From Streptomyces sp. NBC_01217 (GTDB lineage: Bacteria > Actinomycetota > Actinomycetes > Streptomycetales > Streptomycetaceae): a stretch of DNA of 64,000 nucleotides. The notes beneath the pieces are model-generated. The model worked only from the letters and a program-made list of their open reading frames with translations, made no database searches and had not been told where the DNA came from. The translations under genes were made by a program, and so were the position numbers. Every line of letters begins with the position of its first letter. Positions within the stretch are counted from its first letter, which is position 1. This document shows positions 41,094 through 49,809 of the stretch, piece after piece. The stretch lies in contig NZ_CP108538.1 in the NCBI RefSeq assembly GCF_035994185.1, positions 3,286,001 to 3,350,000 of the forward strand, in the 5' to 3' direction.

Positions 41094-41555
41094 TCAGCGG
41101 TGCATCGCGGTGCCGTAGACGTACAGGGCGATCACACCGGCGACGCAGGCGAGGATCACCCATGAACCGAAACCGGTGTGTTTCCCCATGCCTTTGGGCC
41201 GCGCGGCCTTCGCGGACCGCTTGGACGGCTCGGGCGCTGCCCGTCCTGGCGCGACCGGCGTCGCATCGGCCGCCGCCTCGGCGAGCAGGCGACGGCAGGT
41301 CGCGGCGAGCGCGCCTGTACCGGCGGAGAGGGGCACCACGGCCTCCGAACGCGCCGGAGCGGTGGTACCGCCGTCCAGGATGCGCCCCGCACGTACGAGG
41401 ATCTCGTCCCGGCCGCCCGCCGGGGCGAGGCTGATCCACCGCCGTACATGCTCACCCCGGATGACCGCGCCGCCGGACCGCTCCCGGTACACGGTGTGTT
41501 CCCGCCACAATATCTCCGCCAACTCCACGGCGGTGTCCCTCAATTGCGCGCTCAC
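41094..41555 (-). CDS. Hypothetical protein with C-terminal membrane helix
   Basis: 153 residues from GTG with GGAGGGGG upstream; the frame extends to 41684 but that part has no family look. The first 80 residues are soluble (LRDTAVELAEILWREHTVYR, GRDEILVRAGRIL), followed by an Ala/Pro/Lys-rich segment (KRSAKAARPKGMGKHTG) and one helix (WVILACVAGVIALYVYG). The family is not recognised. It converges on the ArsR-like gene. Confidence 0.65.
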   Translation of the reverse strand: MSAQLRDTAVELAEILWREHTVYRERSGGAVIRGEHVRRWISLAPAGGRDEILVRAGRILDGGTTAPARSEAVVPLSAGTGALAATCRRLLAEAAADATPVAPGRAAPEPSKRSAKAARPKGMGKHTGFGSWVILACVAGVIALYVYGTAMHR

Positions 41556-41702
41556 AGCGAATCCCCCTCCGCCCCACGGCGAATCGAACAAGCATCGCAC
41601 TCTAGCGGCAGACGCAGAGCGGGGGCCCAGCAGTCCCCCAGCGGCCGTGCCCGGCCCCGGGCATGGACCCAGGACGTGTTTCATCAGCGGCCGCCGTGTG
41701 GC

Positions 41703-42251
41703 TCATACCTCTGGAAGGGAGGGATCGGGTGTCCAGGGGTGTGGCGCGGTGATGGCCCAGCGCTCGTGGTCGCGCCAGGCCCCGTCGATGTAGAGGTAGG
41801 CGGGCGACAGCCCTTCGTAACGGAAGCCCAGGCGCTGGGCCAGGGTCAGGGATGCTTTGTTCGCCGGCTGAATGTTGGCCTCCAGCCGGTGGAGCCGCAG
41901 GTCGGTGAAGGCGTGCTGCAGGGTGACGGTGAGCCCTTCGGTCATGTAACCCTGCCCTGCGGACGGGGCGAAGGCCGCATAGCCGAGGGACGCGCCCTGG
42001 TAGCGGCCCCGGATGATCGAGTTGATGTTGACCGTGCCGGCGGCTTCGCCGGTCTCTCGGACGCGGATCAGAAAGCCCAGGTTGGTGCCGTCGTCGAAGC
42101 GCCGCATCCAGGCCTGGAACTCCTCCGCGGTCGCGGGCAGTTGCATCCATGGCAGGTGCAGCTCGGTGCTGGCCCGCACGAGCGAGCAGAACTCGTCCTG
42201 GTCGGAGAGGGTGAGCGGGCACAGTTCGACCCGTGATGGTATTTCGGACAT
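41703..42251 (-). CDS. GNAT family N-acetyltransferase (RimJ/RimL type)
   Basis: 182 residues. Acetyl-CoA pocket GYAAFAPSAGQGYMTEGLTV (QGYMTEG loop), HAFTDLRLHRLEANIQPANK and LTLAQRLGFRYEG are the RimJ/RimL motifs. The N-terminus VELCPLTLSDQDEFCSLVRA fits the same class. Likely targets are ribosomal proteins or small amines. Monocistronic; native codon bias. Confidence 0.92.
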   Translation of the reverse strand: MSEIPSRVELCPLTLSDQDEFCSLVRASTELHLPWMQLPATAEEFQAWMRRFDDGTNLGFLIRVRETGEAAGTVNINSIIRGRYQGASLGYAAFAPSAGQGYMTEGLTVTLQHAFTDLRLHRLEANIQPANKASLTLAQRLGFRYEGLSPAYLYIDGAWRDHERWAITAPHPWTPDPSLPEV

Positions 42252-42385
42252 GGGCCAACGTTAGGGTCTGTTGTGAGCAGTGGATCGCCCGAGTGATCCA
42301 TCTGTGATGATCTCGGTGCAGGTCGTGGTGATGTGACCGCCGCGCGGTGAGCTGCCTCGGACCGGCCGAGGACAGGCACGCAGCA

Positions 42386-42430
42386 CTGTGCCCCCGCACC
42401 CGTAAGCAACTACGGGGCACGGGGGCACAG
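42386..42430 (-). terminator. Hairpin after the LAXTG gene
   Basis: CTGTGCCCCCG (42386-42396) pairs with CGGGGGCACAG (42420-42430) and CCCGTA with TACGGG inside, around a small internal loop. It lies 14 bases beyond the stop and is the intact counterpart of the hairpin at 38244. Confidence 0.75.
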
Positions 42431-42443
42431 GGGCAGTGGTGCG

Positions 42444-43124
42444 TCAGTGCTGCTGCTGCGCCTTGCGGCGGCGGAGCACCAGGTAGCCGCCGGCCGCGAC
42501 CAGCGCGGCGGCCGCCGCGGACAACAGGCCCACGGGCGCGCCGTTACCGGTCTCGGCGAGGTCGCCGCCGGTCTGCGTGGACGGTGACGACGAGGGCGCA
42601 AAGGCCCCGGACGACGGGGCGGTGCCCTCCGGGGCGGACGCCGAGGACGTCGGGGCCGCGCCTTCCGGGGCGGACGACGTGGATGCCGACGGCTTGCCGC
42701 CGCCCGGCTGCGTATCGCCGTCGCAGTCGACCCAGAAGACCTTGTGCTTTGCGCGGCCGTGCTCGCCGTCGAAGTTCCAGAACAGCTTGTAATGGCCGTC
42801 GGGCAGGGACTGGTCCTGCGAACGGCGGTGCCCCTCGCCGTCGAGCGTCAGCGAACCGGACTTCACGGTTTCGCCCTTGACGTCGGCGGTCGGGGCCCAG
42901 GCTTCGATGTGCCAGTCGACGTCCTGGTCGGCATCGAAGCCGAAGGCGTCGAGATAGAAGGTGCATACGTGAGGCTCGTTCTTACGGAGCTCCTCACCGG
43001 TCGCGGCGTCGTGGATCTTTACGGTGCCGTTGTCGCCGGGGGCGGTGGCGTATGCCGTAGGGGCGAGCATCAGGGCCGCGGCCACGGCGGCCGTGAGCGT
43101 GCCTGCGGGGACGAGTGAGCGCAT
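42444..43124 (-). CDS. LAETG surface protein (predicted class E sortase substrate)
   Basis: 226 residues with ATG start. Signal peptide (LVPAGTLTAAVAAALMLAPTAYA, about 4-26) is followed by a small beta-rich domain (GTVKIHDAATGEELRKNEPH, VCTFYLDAFGFDADQDVDWH, HYKLFWNFDGEHGRAKHKVF, WVDC) with two Cys, a Ser/Pro/Ala wall-spanning linker, and the sorting signal LAETGNGAPVG, hydrophobic LLSAAAAALVAAGGYLV, then LRRRKAQQQH. The LAXTG motif fits class E sortase. The domain occurs in many Streptomyces cell-surface proteins of unknown role. A fragment of a second copy survives at 38302-38407. Confidence 0.9.
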   Translation of the reverse strand: MRSLVPAGTLTAAVAAALMLAPTAYATAPGDNGTVKIHDAATGEELRKNEPHVCTFYLDAFGFDADQDVDWHIEAWAPTADVKGETVKSGSLTLDGEGHRRSQDQSLPDGHYKLFWNFDGEHGRAKHKVFWVDCDGDTQPGGGKPSASTSSAPEGAAPTSSASAPEGTAPSSGAFAPSSSPSTQTGGDLAETGNGAPVGLLSAAAAALVAAGGYLVLRRRKAQQQH

Positions 43125-43423
43125 GGGCAATCCAACGGTGAGGGTGGGAAATGAGGGGGCTGCCGTGGGGGCGGCTCAGCTTCCTGCGACCGGGTAGGCC
43201 GGTCAAGCCACCTCAATTCACTTATGTCACATAACGCTTCGCTCATCCCATTAGTCCCGCATAACGATTGAGGACGACGGCCCCGTCGGGGTGGTCAGCG
43301 GTCCTGGTCGTCAAGGGATCGGGGCATCGAGGGGGGATCCGGCGTCCCTCGGGGCCGGATGGCGGCGGCCGTCCTTGGATAGGGTGCCGTTCGACATCGG
43401 CGCGCTTCGGGGGACGTGAATTG

Positions 43424-45292
43424 ATGAGCAGTCAGCAACCGGAACGAGGCAGTGCCTCCCAGGTCTTCCAGCCTCTCGCGGGGGACGATCCGACCACCAT
43501 CGCCGGATACCGACTCGCCGCCAAGCTCGGTGCGGGCGGGATGGGCAAGGTGTATCTGTCGTACACGCCCGGTGGTCGGCCCGTGGCCATCAAGGTGATC
43601 CGGCCGGAGTTCGGGGAGGACCCCGAGTTCCGTCGTCGCTTCGCGCAGGAAGTGCAGTCGGCGCAGCGCGTGCAGGGGCTGTTCACTGCGCCCGTCATCG
43701 ACGCCGACACCGAGGGCGCGCAGCCCTGGCTGGCCACCGCGTACGTGCCGGGGCCCTCGCTCGCCGACGCGGTCGTCGCGCACGGGGCGCTGCCTGCCGA
43801 GGCGGTGCTGCTGCTGATCGCCGGGATGGCCAAGGCGCTGCACGTCATCCATGGTGCGGGCATCGTGCACCGCGACCTCAAGCCGTCCAATGTGCTGCTC
43901 GCCGCCGACGGGCCCCGCGTCATCGACTTCGGTATCGCCTACGCCGCCGACGCGACCTCGCTCACCGGCAGCGGCGTCACCATCGGCACCCCGTCGTTCA
44001 TGGCACCGGAGCAGGCCGCGGGGCGCAAGGTGACCCCGGCCACCGACATCTTCGCGCTCGGTCAGGTCGCGGCGTACGCGTCCACCGGATCCCCGGCCTT
44101 CGGCGAGGGGACCTCGCACGGCGTGCTCTACCGGATCGTCCATGAGGAGCCCGACCTCAGCGCGGTCCCCGAGCGGCTGGTCGAGCTGGTCACCCGCTGC
44201 CTGGCCAAGGATCCCGGGGCCAGGCCGTCGATCAGCGAGATCATCGAGCTCTGCCGGACCGCGAACGCGGAGACGGTGCTGCGCCGCCCCGAGGACTGGC
44301 TGCCGGGCTCGGTCGCCGCCGACATCACCGTACGCGCGGCTGCCCCCGCCCCTGTCCAGACCCCGCCTCCGCCGGCCTCCGCCCCACCCGCGGCCTACTC
44401 GCCGACCACGCCGGTCGCTCCGGCCACCCCGCCCCCGGGATACGGTCCGCCCGTCCCGCCCCCACACGCCCAGCCCGCTCAGCACGCGCAGCCCACTCAG
44501 CACGCTCAGACCCACGGGCCGTACCGCACACCCGCTCAAGCCCAGACCCAGGCCCAGGCCCAGGCCCAGGCCCAGGCTCAAGCGCAGGCCCGCGCCTACG
44601 CCCCCGCCCAGTTCCCGACGCATGCGCAGCCGTACCCCGGGCACCTCATGCCCCAGGCGCCGCAGCCCGCGAAACGCAAGGGCAGCCGGGGCGCGGTCAT
44701 CGCCATCGCCGCCGCACTGGTCGTCGGGATCGCCGGAGGCGCGACGATCTACTCCCTGCTCAAGGACGAGGGGAAGCAGGCGCAGAACGACAACTCCGCC
44801 CAGGGAAACGGCACTTCAGGCGGATCGCCGCAGGGCGAGGAGTCGGGCAACGGGGGTACGGAGACCAGCGGGAAGCCGAGCGCCAAGCCCGAGCCGAAGC
44901 CCGTCGACTACAAAGGCATCAACCTCACCGCCGGCTACCACCTGACGCTCGGGGACGACGACGTCCGGCCGCGGGACGGCGAGGACGGCGAGTACGAACT
45001 CTCCTACGACACCGGCGGATATCTCGACGCGGAGAGCATGGACGGGAACCTGGTGCTGCTCGATCCGGGGCAGGAGGGATCGCTCGCCGCCTGCCGCGCG
45101 GACACCCGGTTCACCAAGAACATCTACGTGAACAGGCTCTCCAAGGGTCGACAGGTCTGTGTCACCACGGGTTCGGGCCACATGGGTCTCGTAACGGTCC
45201 AGGGCTTCTCGTCCGAGGACTCGCCCAGCACCTACATGACCCTGGACCTGACCGTCTGGCGCAACGCAGTCAACACCGGCTCGGGCAGCTGA
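43424..45292 (+). CDS. PknB-type serine/threonine protein kinase with extracellular domain
   Basis: 622 residues. The kinase domain is complete (about 28-290): P-loop KLGAGGMGKVYLSYTPGG, VAIKVI Lys, catalytic loop GIVHRDLKPSNVLL, DFG in VIDFGIAYAADATS, and GTPSFMAPEQAAG. A long Pro/Gln/Ala linker contains about ten AQ dipeptides encoded by hexamer repeats (44530-44595). One membrane helix (AVIAIAAALVVGIAGGATIY) is followed by an extracytoplasmic domain with a Ser/Gly/Thr linker and a final beta-rich part (DYKGINLTAGYHLTLGDDDV...) of unknown ligand, not PASTA. The kinase senses an external signal and phosphorylates cytosolic targets. The gene stands alone. Confidence 0.93.
   Translation: MSSQQPERGSASQVFQPLAGDDPTTIAGYRLAAKLGAGGMGKVYLSYTPGGRPVAIKVIRPEFGEDPEFRRRFAQEVQSAQRVQGLFTAPVIDADTEGAQPWLATAYVPGPSLADAVVAHGALPAEAVLLLIAGMAKALHVIHGAGIVHRDLKPSNVLLAADGPRVIDFGIAYAADATSLTGSGVTIGTPSFMAPEQAAGRKVTPATDIFALGQVAAYASTGSPAFGEGTSHGVLYRIVHEEPDLSAVPERLVELVTRCLAKDPGARPSISEIIELCRTANAETVLRRPEDWLPGSVAADITVRAAAPAPVQTPPPPASAPPAAYSPTTPVAPATPPPGYGPPVPPPHAQPAQHAQPTQHAQTHGPYRTPAQAQTQAQAQAQAQAQAQARAYAPAQFPTHAQPYPGHLMPQAPQPAKRKGSRGAVIAIAAALVVGIAGGATIYSLLKDEGKQAQNDNSAQGNGTSGGSPQGEESGNGGTETSGKPSAKPEPKPVDYKGINLTAGYHLTLGDDDVRPRDGEDGEYELSYDTGGYLDAESMDGNLVLLDPGQEGSLAACRADTRFTKNIYVNRLSKGRQVCVTTGSGHMGLVTVQGFSSEDSPSTYMTLDLTVWRNAVNTGSGS
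44530..44595 (+). repeat. Hexamer repeats coding Gln-Ala in the kinase linker
   Basis: About ten GCCCAG/GCTCAA-type hexamers in a row lie inside the kinase gene and encode alternating Gln and Ala. This is a slippage-prone tract that can change linker length in steps of two residues. Confidence 0.7.
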
Positions 45293-45372
45293 GCCAGGGG
45301 TGCGGTGGGGGCCGCGAGGTGCGGCCCGACGGCCCCCGCCGAAACTCGATGTCCGGGGCAGGCTTGCGGAGC

Positions 45373-45386
45373 TAGCGTTGCGCCAC
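45373..45386 (+). promoter_or_regulatory. Leaderless-type -10 for the methyltransferase gene
   Basis: TAGCGT (45373-45378) lies 8 bases before the ATG at 45387, with no ribosome binding site, the pattern of leaderless Streptomyces mRNAs. Confidence 0.45.
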
Positions 45387-46151
45387 ATGGATGAAAAAGA
45401 TCTCCCGCCGCGCCTCACCCGACTCACCTTCCACGGCCCCCTTTCCGAGGCCCGGGCCGCACGGATCATCGGCAGGCTTGCCTCAGCGACACCGTCGACG
45501 GTCCTCGACATCGGTTGTGGCTGGGGGGAGCTGATGCTCCGCACCCTTGAGGCGGTGCCCGGGGCGACTGGTCTCGGCATCGACCTCAACGGCGCGGACA
45601 TCGCCCGGGGACGCGAGAACGCCGAGGGCCGTGCGCTGGCCGACCGCGTGAAGTTCGTCGAAGAATCCGCCGCCGGGACGACCCTCGACCCTGCCGACCT
45701 CGTCCTGTGTCTCGGAGCCAGCCACGCGCTCAGCGACGCGCAGCCGCCCGAGCACACCACCGCCGCACTGCACGCGCTGCGACGGCTGGTCCGGCCCGGG
45801 GGACGCGTCCTCCTCGGTGAATCCTTCTGGCAGCGCGTCCCCACACCGGCCGAACTCGACGCGATGTGGCCGGACGCCCGCGCCGACGAGTTCCCCGACC
45901 TGTCCGGACTCGTCGATCTCGCCGTCGAGTGCGGGTTCCGCCCCGCCTGGATCGAGACGGCCAACAACGACGAATGGGAGGAGTTCGAGTCCGGCTACCA
46001 GTCCGACGTGGAGGAGTGGCTGGCCGCCCATCACGATCACCCGCTGGCCGACGAAACACGGGAGCGAGTGGACCGGCACCGGGCGAGCTGGCTGAAGGGC
46101 TACCGGGAAGTGCTCGGGCTGGCCTACCTCACATTGGTCCCCGTCGGCTGA
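45387..46151 (+). CDS. SAM-dependent methyltransferase, class I
   Basis: 254 residues. Motif I TVLDIGCGWGELMLRTLEAV, motif II region GLGIDLNGADIARGRENAEG, motif III ADLVLCLGASHALSD, and RRLVRPGGRVLLGESFWQ establish the fold. The C-terminal part with WIETANNDEWEEFESGYQSD resembles methyltransferases annotated as cyclopropane- or small-molecule-type. The ATG at 45387 is preferred over the frame's upstream extension because of codon bias and the -10 nearby. Substrate unknown. Confidence 0.85.
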   Translation: MDEKDLPPRLTRLTFHGPLSEARAARIIGRLASATPSTVLDIGCGWGELMLRTLEAVPGATGLGIDLNGADIARGRENAEGRALADRVKFVEESAAGTTLDPADLVLCLGASHALSDAQPPEHTTAALHALRRLVRPGGRVLLGESFWQRVPTPAELDAMWPDARADEFPDLSGLVDLAVECGFRPAWIETANNDEWEEFESGYQSDVEEWLAAHHDHPLADETRERVDRHRASWLKGYREVLGLAYLTLVPVG

Positions 46152-46163
46152 CAGCACGACAGT

Positions 46164-46196
46164 CTGCGGTGGCGCCTCGCGCGGCGGCCACCGCAG
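46164..46196 (+). terminator. Terminator after the methyltransferase gene
   Basis: CTGCGGTGGC (46164-46173) and GCCACCGCAG (46187-46196) form a perfect 10-bp stem followed by TTTG, 12 bases after the stop. Confidence 0.75.
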
Positions 46197-46389
46197 TTTG
46201 TGCGGCCAAATGAGTGTCGATCACGCGAATTCCGGGACACGCGGCAGGGGGGTTCAGGACACTGGCGGTCCGTGTTGAAGGTGCCTTCTCGACAGTTCGC
46301 ATCGAAGGTCGATTTCCGGCCACAACACAACGCCCCTTACCCTGCAACAATCGGTCACCAACGGTCGGCCGGGACAGAAGGGCGACAAC

Positions 46390-47166
46390 ATGACCTCCGA
46401 GACCACCGCACTCGGCACCATCGACGCAACAACTGCCTTGCTGGAGGCGGAACTTCCGCGCCTGGAAGGGCAGCAGCAGGCCCTGGGGAAGGAACTCGCG
46501 ACTGTCACGGAGCGCCTGGAGTCGGTGCGTACCGCTCTGACAGCGCTGCGGGTCCTGTCCACTTCTTCCGTTCCCTCCGCGAACACCGAGGCGAAGGCAG
46601 AGGAGAAGGACGAGGACGTCAAGGCAGTGGCCGAGGTGAAGGCCGAGCCCGAGGCGGAGAGCGGTGTCGCTCTCCGGATTCCGCAGCAGGCGCAGGAGTC
46701 CATCGTCGACTCCGCCGCCCCGGCAGCGGCCGCCCCCGCGCGTCGCGCCGCCCGCAAGGCGTCCGCGCCCAAGGGCGGCAAGCCGGCTGCAGCCAAGCCG
46801 AAGAGCGAGCGCGGGCAGGCCAAGAAGGCCGTTGCCGTGAAGGCCGACAAGGCCGCCGCGCCCGCCAAGGACACGAAGGACGCAAAGGACACCAAGGACG
46901 CCAAGCCCGCGAAGGCCAGGGCGACGAAGAAGGCCGCACCTGCCACGCCCGTCGTCGACGACAGTGCCAGCCTCACCGAGATGGCCATGAAGGTGCTGGC
47001 GTCGTTCGGCAACACCCCCGTCCGCGCCCGTCAGGTCACGGAGGCCCTGGGGCGTGAGCTCAGCCCCAACGGCATCAACACCGTGCGCAGCACCCTCGAC
47101 CGGCTCGTCGCCACCTCCCGGGCCCACCGCGCCGGCCGGGGCCTCTACCAGGCCCCCGCCAACTGA
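46390..47166 (+). CDS. Histone H1-like protein with N-terminal coiled coil and C-terminal winged helix
   Basis: 258 residues with AAGGGCG upstream. Residues 10-60 are coiled coil (EAELPRLEGQQQALGKELAT). A Lys/Ala/Pro-rich tract follows (about 115-190: ARRAARKASAPKGGKPAAAK, DTKDAKDTKDAKPAKARATK), like the basic tails of histone H1-type proteins. The last 65 residues (LTEMAMKVLASFGNTPVRAR, VTEALGRELSPNGINTVRST, LDRLVATSRAHRAGRGLYQ) form a winged helix. The combination suggests a nucleoid-associated DNA-binding protein that could bridge DNA. Similar proteins exist in Streptomyces, of uncertain role. Neighbours do not hint further. Confidence 0.75.
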   Translation: MTSETTALGTIDATTALLEAELPRLEGQQQALGKELATVTERLESVRTALTALRVLSTSSVPSANTEAKAEEKDEDVKAVAEVKAEPEAESGVALRIPQQAQESIVDSAAPAAAAPARRAARKASAPKGGKPAAAKPKSERGQAKKAVAVKADKAAAPAKDTKDAKDTKDAKPAKARATKKAAPATPVVDDSASLTEMAMKVLASFGNTPVRARQVTEALGRELSPNGINTVRSTLDRLVATSRAHRAGRGLYQAPAN

Positions 47167-47182
47167 CGTCTCCCCTCGCACA

Positions 47183-47218
47183 CGCCCCCGTCACGGCCCT
47201 GTGGCCGTAACGGGGGCG
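47183..47218 (+). terminator. Terminator after the H1-like gene
   Basis: A 16-bp stem (47183-47198 with 47203-47218) with one mismatch and a CTGT tetraloop lies 16 bases past the stop; the GC-rich stem lacks a long U-tract. Confidence 0.8.
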
Positions 47219-47275
47219 AAGGCGCTTTCGGTGCGCGCCGCGGGTCACAGCAACAGCACAGCAAACCCAACGAGA

Positions 47276-47806
47276 TCACTCGACGTGCGCGGCAATGGTC
47301 CGCGCGCACTCCATGGACTCGCTCCGCGTCGTGTCCACCTCCAGGTCGTAGAACACGCCCCGGTGGACCAGGTCCGCCTGTGATGCCGCCATCCCCACGA
47401 CCCGGTCGCCGCGCGCGACCTCACGGGCCGCGGCGGCCGCACTCTCGCAGCGGACACCGACCCACAACACCCGCACTCCGTCGAGCGCCTTCTGCCATCG
47501 TTGCTGGGACGCCGGCCCGCCGAGGAAGACCTCGTCGACGATGACCCGGGCCCCCGCGCGGGCCATCGCGGCGACACCCTCGATCCACGCCGCCTCCAAC
47601 GTACGGAACTCGGGGCCGACGACCACCTCTCCGTCCGGAGCGAACTCGATGCCCGCGTCCGACGCGCGCATGGCGGCGGGCATCGCATCGACCAGCGTGT
47701 CCGTCCCGAAGGTCAGCCAGGGGTCCGGCAGAACCGCCTGGAGGCACCGGGCGATCCCCGACTTCCCCGAGCTGGAACCACCGTTGAGCACGATCATCTG
47801 TGTCAT
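47276..47806 (-). CDS. Chloramphenicol phosphotransferase-like kinase (CPT family)
   Basis: 176 residues. Walker [16 protein letters not shown] is near the N-terminus, with [12 protein letters not shown] (catalytic Asp region) and [20 protein letters not shown]. The order and length match the CPT family first known from the chloramphenicol producer, where it phosphorylates the drug for self-protection. Many homologues have other or unknown small-molecule substrates. GTG three bases upstream of the ATG is an alternative start. It is convergent with the H1-like gene. Confidence 0.85.
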   Translation of the reverse strand: MTQMIVLNGGSSSGKSGIARCLQAVLPDPWLTFGTDTLVDAMPAAMRASDAGIEFAPDGEVVVGPEFRTLEAAWIEGVAAMARAGARVIVDEVFLGGPASQQRWQKALDGVRVLWVGVRCESAAAAAREVARGDRVVGMAASQADLVHRGVFYDLEVDTTRSESMECARTIAAHVE

Positions 47807-48043
47807 CACCGCGCCACACTAAGGCGTGAGCGAAGACGGCCGAAGCGAGTTCGTGCGCCGTCACGGTGTTGCCCGGACCGTCGGATGCCTGCTGTCAGCT
47901 GGTGGATGCCAGCCGTGAGGTAAGGCAAACCTGCTTCCCGTCAGCGAACAGCGCCGTAAGCTACGGCTGTCATGACTACTGCAGGCCAGGCCCAGAGGCC
48001 GATCCGCTTCCGCCTGCTCACACCCGCTTTCAAGGAGACGGCA

Positions 48044-48853
48044 GTGAGAAGCAACGCCTCGCGGTGGCCGATACCGATCATCGCGTTCGCACTGGCCCTG
48101 CCCCTGCTGAGCGGCTGCGCCATCGACGAGGGCACAGCACTCGCTGCGGATTTCGAGAAGGACTGGGCCGGCACGTCGGACGTCGAACAGGTCCGCACCA
48201 CCAAGAACAACACCCTGCCCTTCAGCGGAACCGCGACCGGGGTGCTCGTCCTCAAGGACGGTACCCCGCCCGACCGCGTGGCCGAGCGAGCGGACGAGTT
48301 GAGGGAGTACGTCGCGCGCAACGACTCGGTCACCGGCCGGATCACGGCGGACGGCATCACCATCACCGTTGACGCGGACGAGACGCGTGCCCGCGAAGTC
48401 GTGGCACTGTGGCGGTCGCTGACGGCCGACGAACGGGTGGTGGACGGCGATATCAGTGGTTCGACCTGGAAGAAGGTCCACCGCTGGAAGTCCGAGGTCA
48501 CCGCAGTCGACTCCGCCGGCGCCATGGCGGTGTTCGACGACCTGGTCGGCAAGGGCGGCCGGCACCGGCCGCCATCGGATGTGACATCGGTCGTGGTCTC
48601 CACGGGGCGTGATGTGCGGCCCGGCATCTCCGTCCAGTCCGACGTCAACGGCGCCCTCCCGACCGAGGCGACCGCCGCGTACGAGGCGGTGGTCGCTGAG
48701 CACCCGGTCGTCTACGCGGCTCTGCGATCCGACTACGTGAGCATCACCGTGGCGGACGCGGCGGATCAGGCCGATGCCCTCGAACTCGCACGGAGAGCGG
48801 CACCGGGCCTGGGCGCCGCCGCCGTCCGGGTCATCACCACGAACGGCGCCTGA
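48044..48853 (+). CDS. Predicted lipoprotein, function unknown
   Basis: 269 residues from GTG, preceded by AAGGAG; the ORF is open further upstream to 47972 but lacks a signal there. The signal (IPIIAFALALPLLSGC) ends in a lipobox LSGC. The mature protein has repeated alpha/beta units (TGVLVLKDGTPPDRVAERAD then ELREYVAR; GITITVDADETRAREVVALW; VSITVADAADQADALELARR), which looks like a tandem of a small fold. No enzyme motif. It is 75 bp ahead of the next gene and may share its transcript. Confidence 0.8.
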   Translation: MRSNASRWPIPIIAFALALPLLSGCAIDEGTALAADFEKDWAGTSDVEQVRTTKNNTLPFSGTATGVLVLKDGTPPDRVAERADELREYVARNDSVTGRITADGITITVDADETRAREVVALWRSLTADERVVDGDISGSTWKKVHRWKSEVTAVDSAGAMAVFDDLVGKGGRHRPPSDVTSVVVSTGRDVRPGISVQSDVNGALPTEATAAYEAVVAEHPVVYAALRSDYVSITVADAADQADALELARRAAPGLGAAAVRVITTNGA

Positions 48854-48928
48854 CCTCTGGTCGCAGGGCGGTGCCGACGGGGCCGCCTTCCCCACGTTCA
48901 CAGGACACAGCACGAAGGAGCATGCAGA

Positions 48929-49615
48929 GTGACAGCCGATCTGACCATGAGGATTCCTCCGGCGAGGCTCAGTGACATGGAGGCAGAGGGCGCCCCTCCA
49001 ATTGTCAGGAACGTGGTCGATTTCACCGACGGATCAGGGCCGCCCCGGGCTGTCGCGTATGTGGAGCGCGAACTCCCGCCCGGCGGCATACCCGCCTACC
49101 TCGCGGCGCACAAGACCGGTGCCCGCTCGTTCGTCCTGTGGGCCGACGAACACCGTGGCAGCCGGGTGGCCACCGTGGTGACTCAGTCGGCACACAACGG
49201 GGTGGCGACGTATCAGGTGCTCGGCGCGCACGGCGAGGTCATCGGCACTCTCGTACGCGAGAAGGCGCTCAGAGGCAGGGGTGTACGAACCCGCTGGACG
49301 GTGGCACAGCCCGGCCTCCCTGAAGCGGTGGGTTACAAGGGCCGGATGTTCTGGTGGCTCGTGTGCTGGCCGCTGTCCCCTCTGCTGCCATTCGCGTTGC
49401 TCATCGCCGTGTTCAACGCAAGCGACCTGCCCCGCGCCCCCCGGCGCATCCGGTGGCGCGCGGGTGGCCGACTGCTCCTGGACTTCAGACCGTTCGGGGA
49501 CCGGCTGCAGCTGCACGCACCCGAATCGGACTGGCGGCTGGGGGCGGCTCTGCTGGCCCTGCTGCGGTCCTTCGACGGCTGGTTCGGTTCTCCCTGGGAC
49601 GGCCGCAAGAAGTGA
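48929..49615 (+). CDS. Hypothetical protein with one membrane segment
   Basis: 228 residues from GTG with AAGGAG nearby. The first 140 residues are soluble and beta-rich (AVAYVERELPPGGIPAYLAA, VATVVTQSAHNGVATYQVLG, GEVIGTLVREKALRGRGVRT). A central hydrophobic stretch (FWWLVCWPLSPLLPFALLIAVF) is one or two helices, followed by a basic region. The pattern AHNGVATYQVLGAHGEVIGT is reminiscent of LURP-one-like or phospholipid-scramblase-type repeats, but I cannot confirm it. It follows the lipoprotein gene. Confidence 0.7.
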   Translation: MTADLTMRIPPARLSDMEAEGAPPIVRNVVDFTDGSGPPRAVAYVERELPPGGIPAYLAAHKTGARSFVLWADEHRGSRVATVVTQSAHNGVATYQVLGAHGEVIGTLVREKALRGRGVRTRWTVAQPGLPEAVGYKGRMFWWLVCWPLSPLLPFALLIAVFNASDLPRAPRRIRWRAGGRLLLDFRPFGDRLQLHAPESDWRLGAALLALLRSFDGWFGSPWDGRKK

Positions 49616-49809
49616 CCGGCGCAGCGACCGGCAGGGAACGCCGAAGCCTGGCCCGAGCCCGCGAGTGAAGCGCATGACCCATATGGCCGTCGGCAGAACC
49701 GATTCGGCAGCTCTCTTCCGGGTGACGGACCCTCGCATCCGACCGTAACCGCAGGTCAGCGGCACAGACTTGGTGCGCTTCGATCTTTCCCGCACAAGGA
49801 GTGCCCGCC

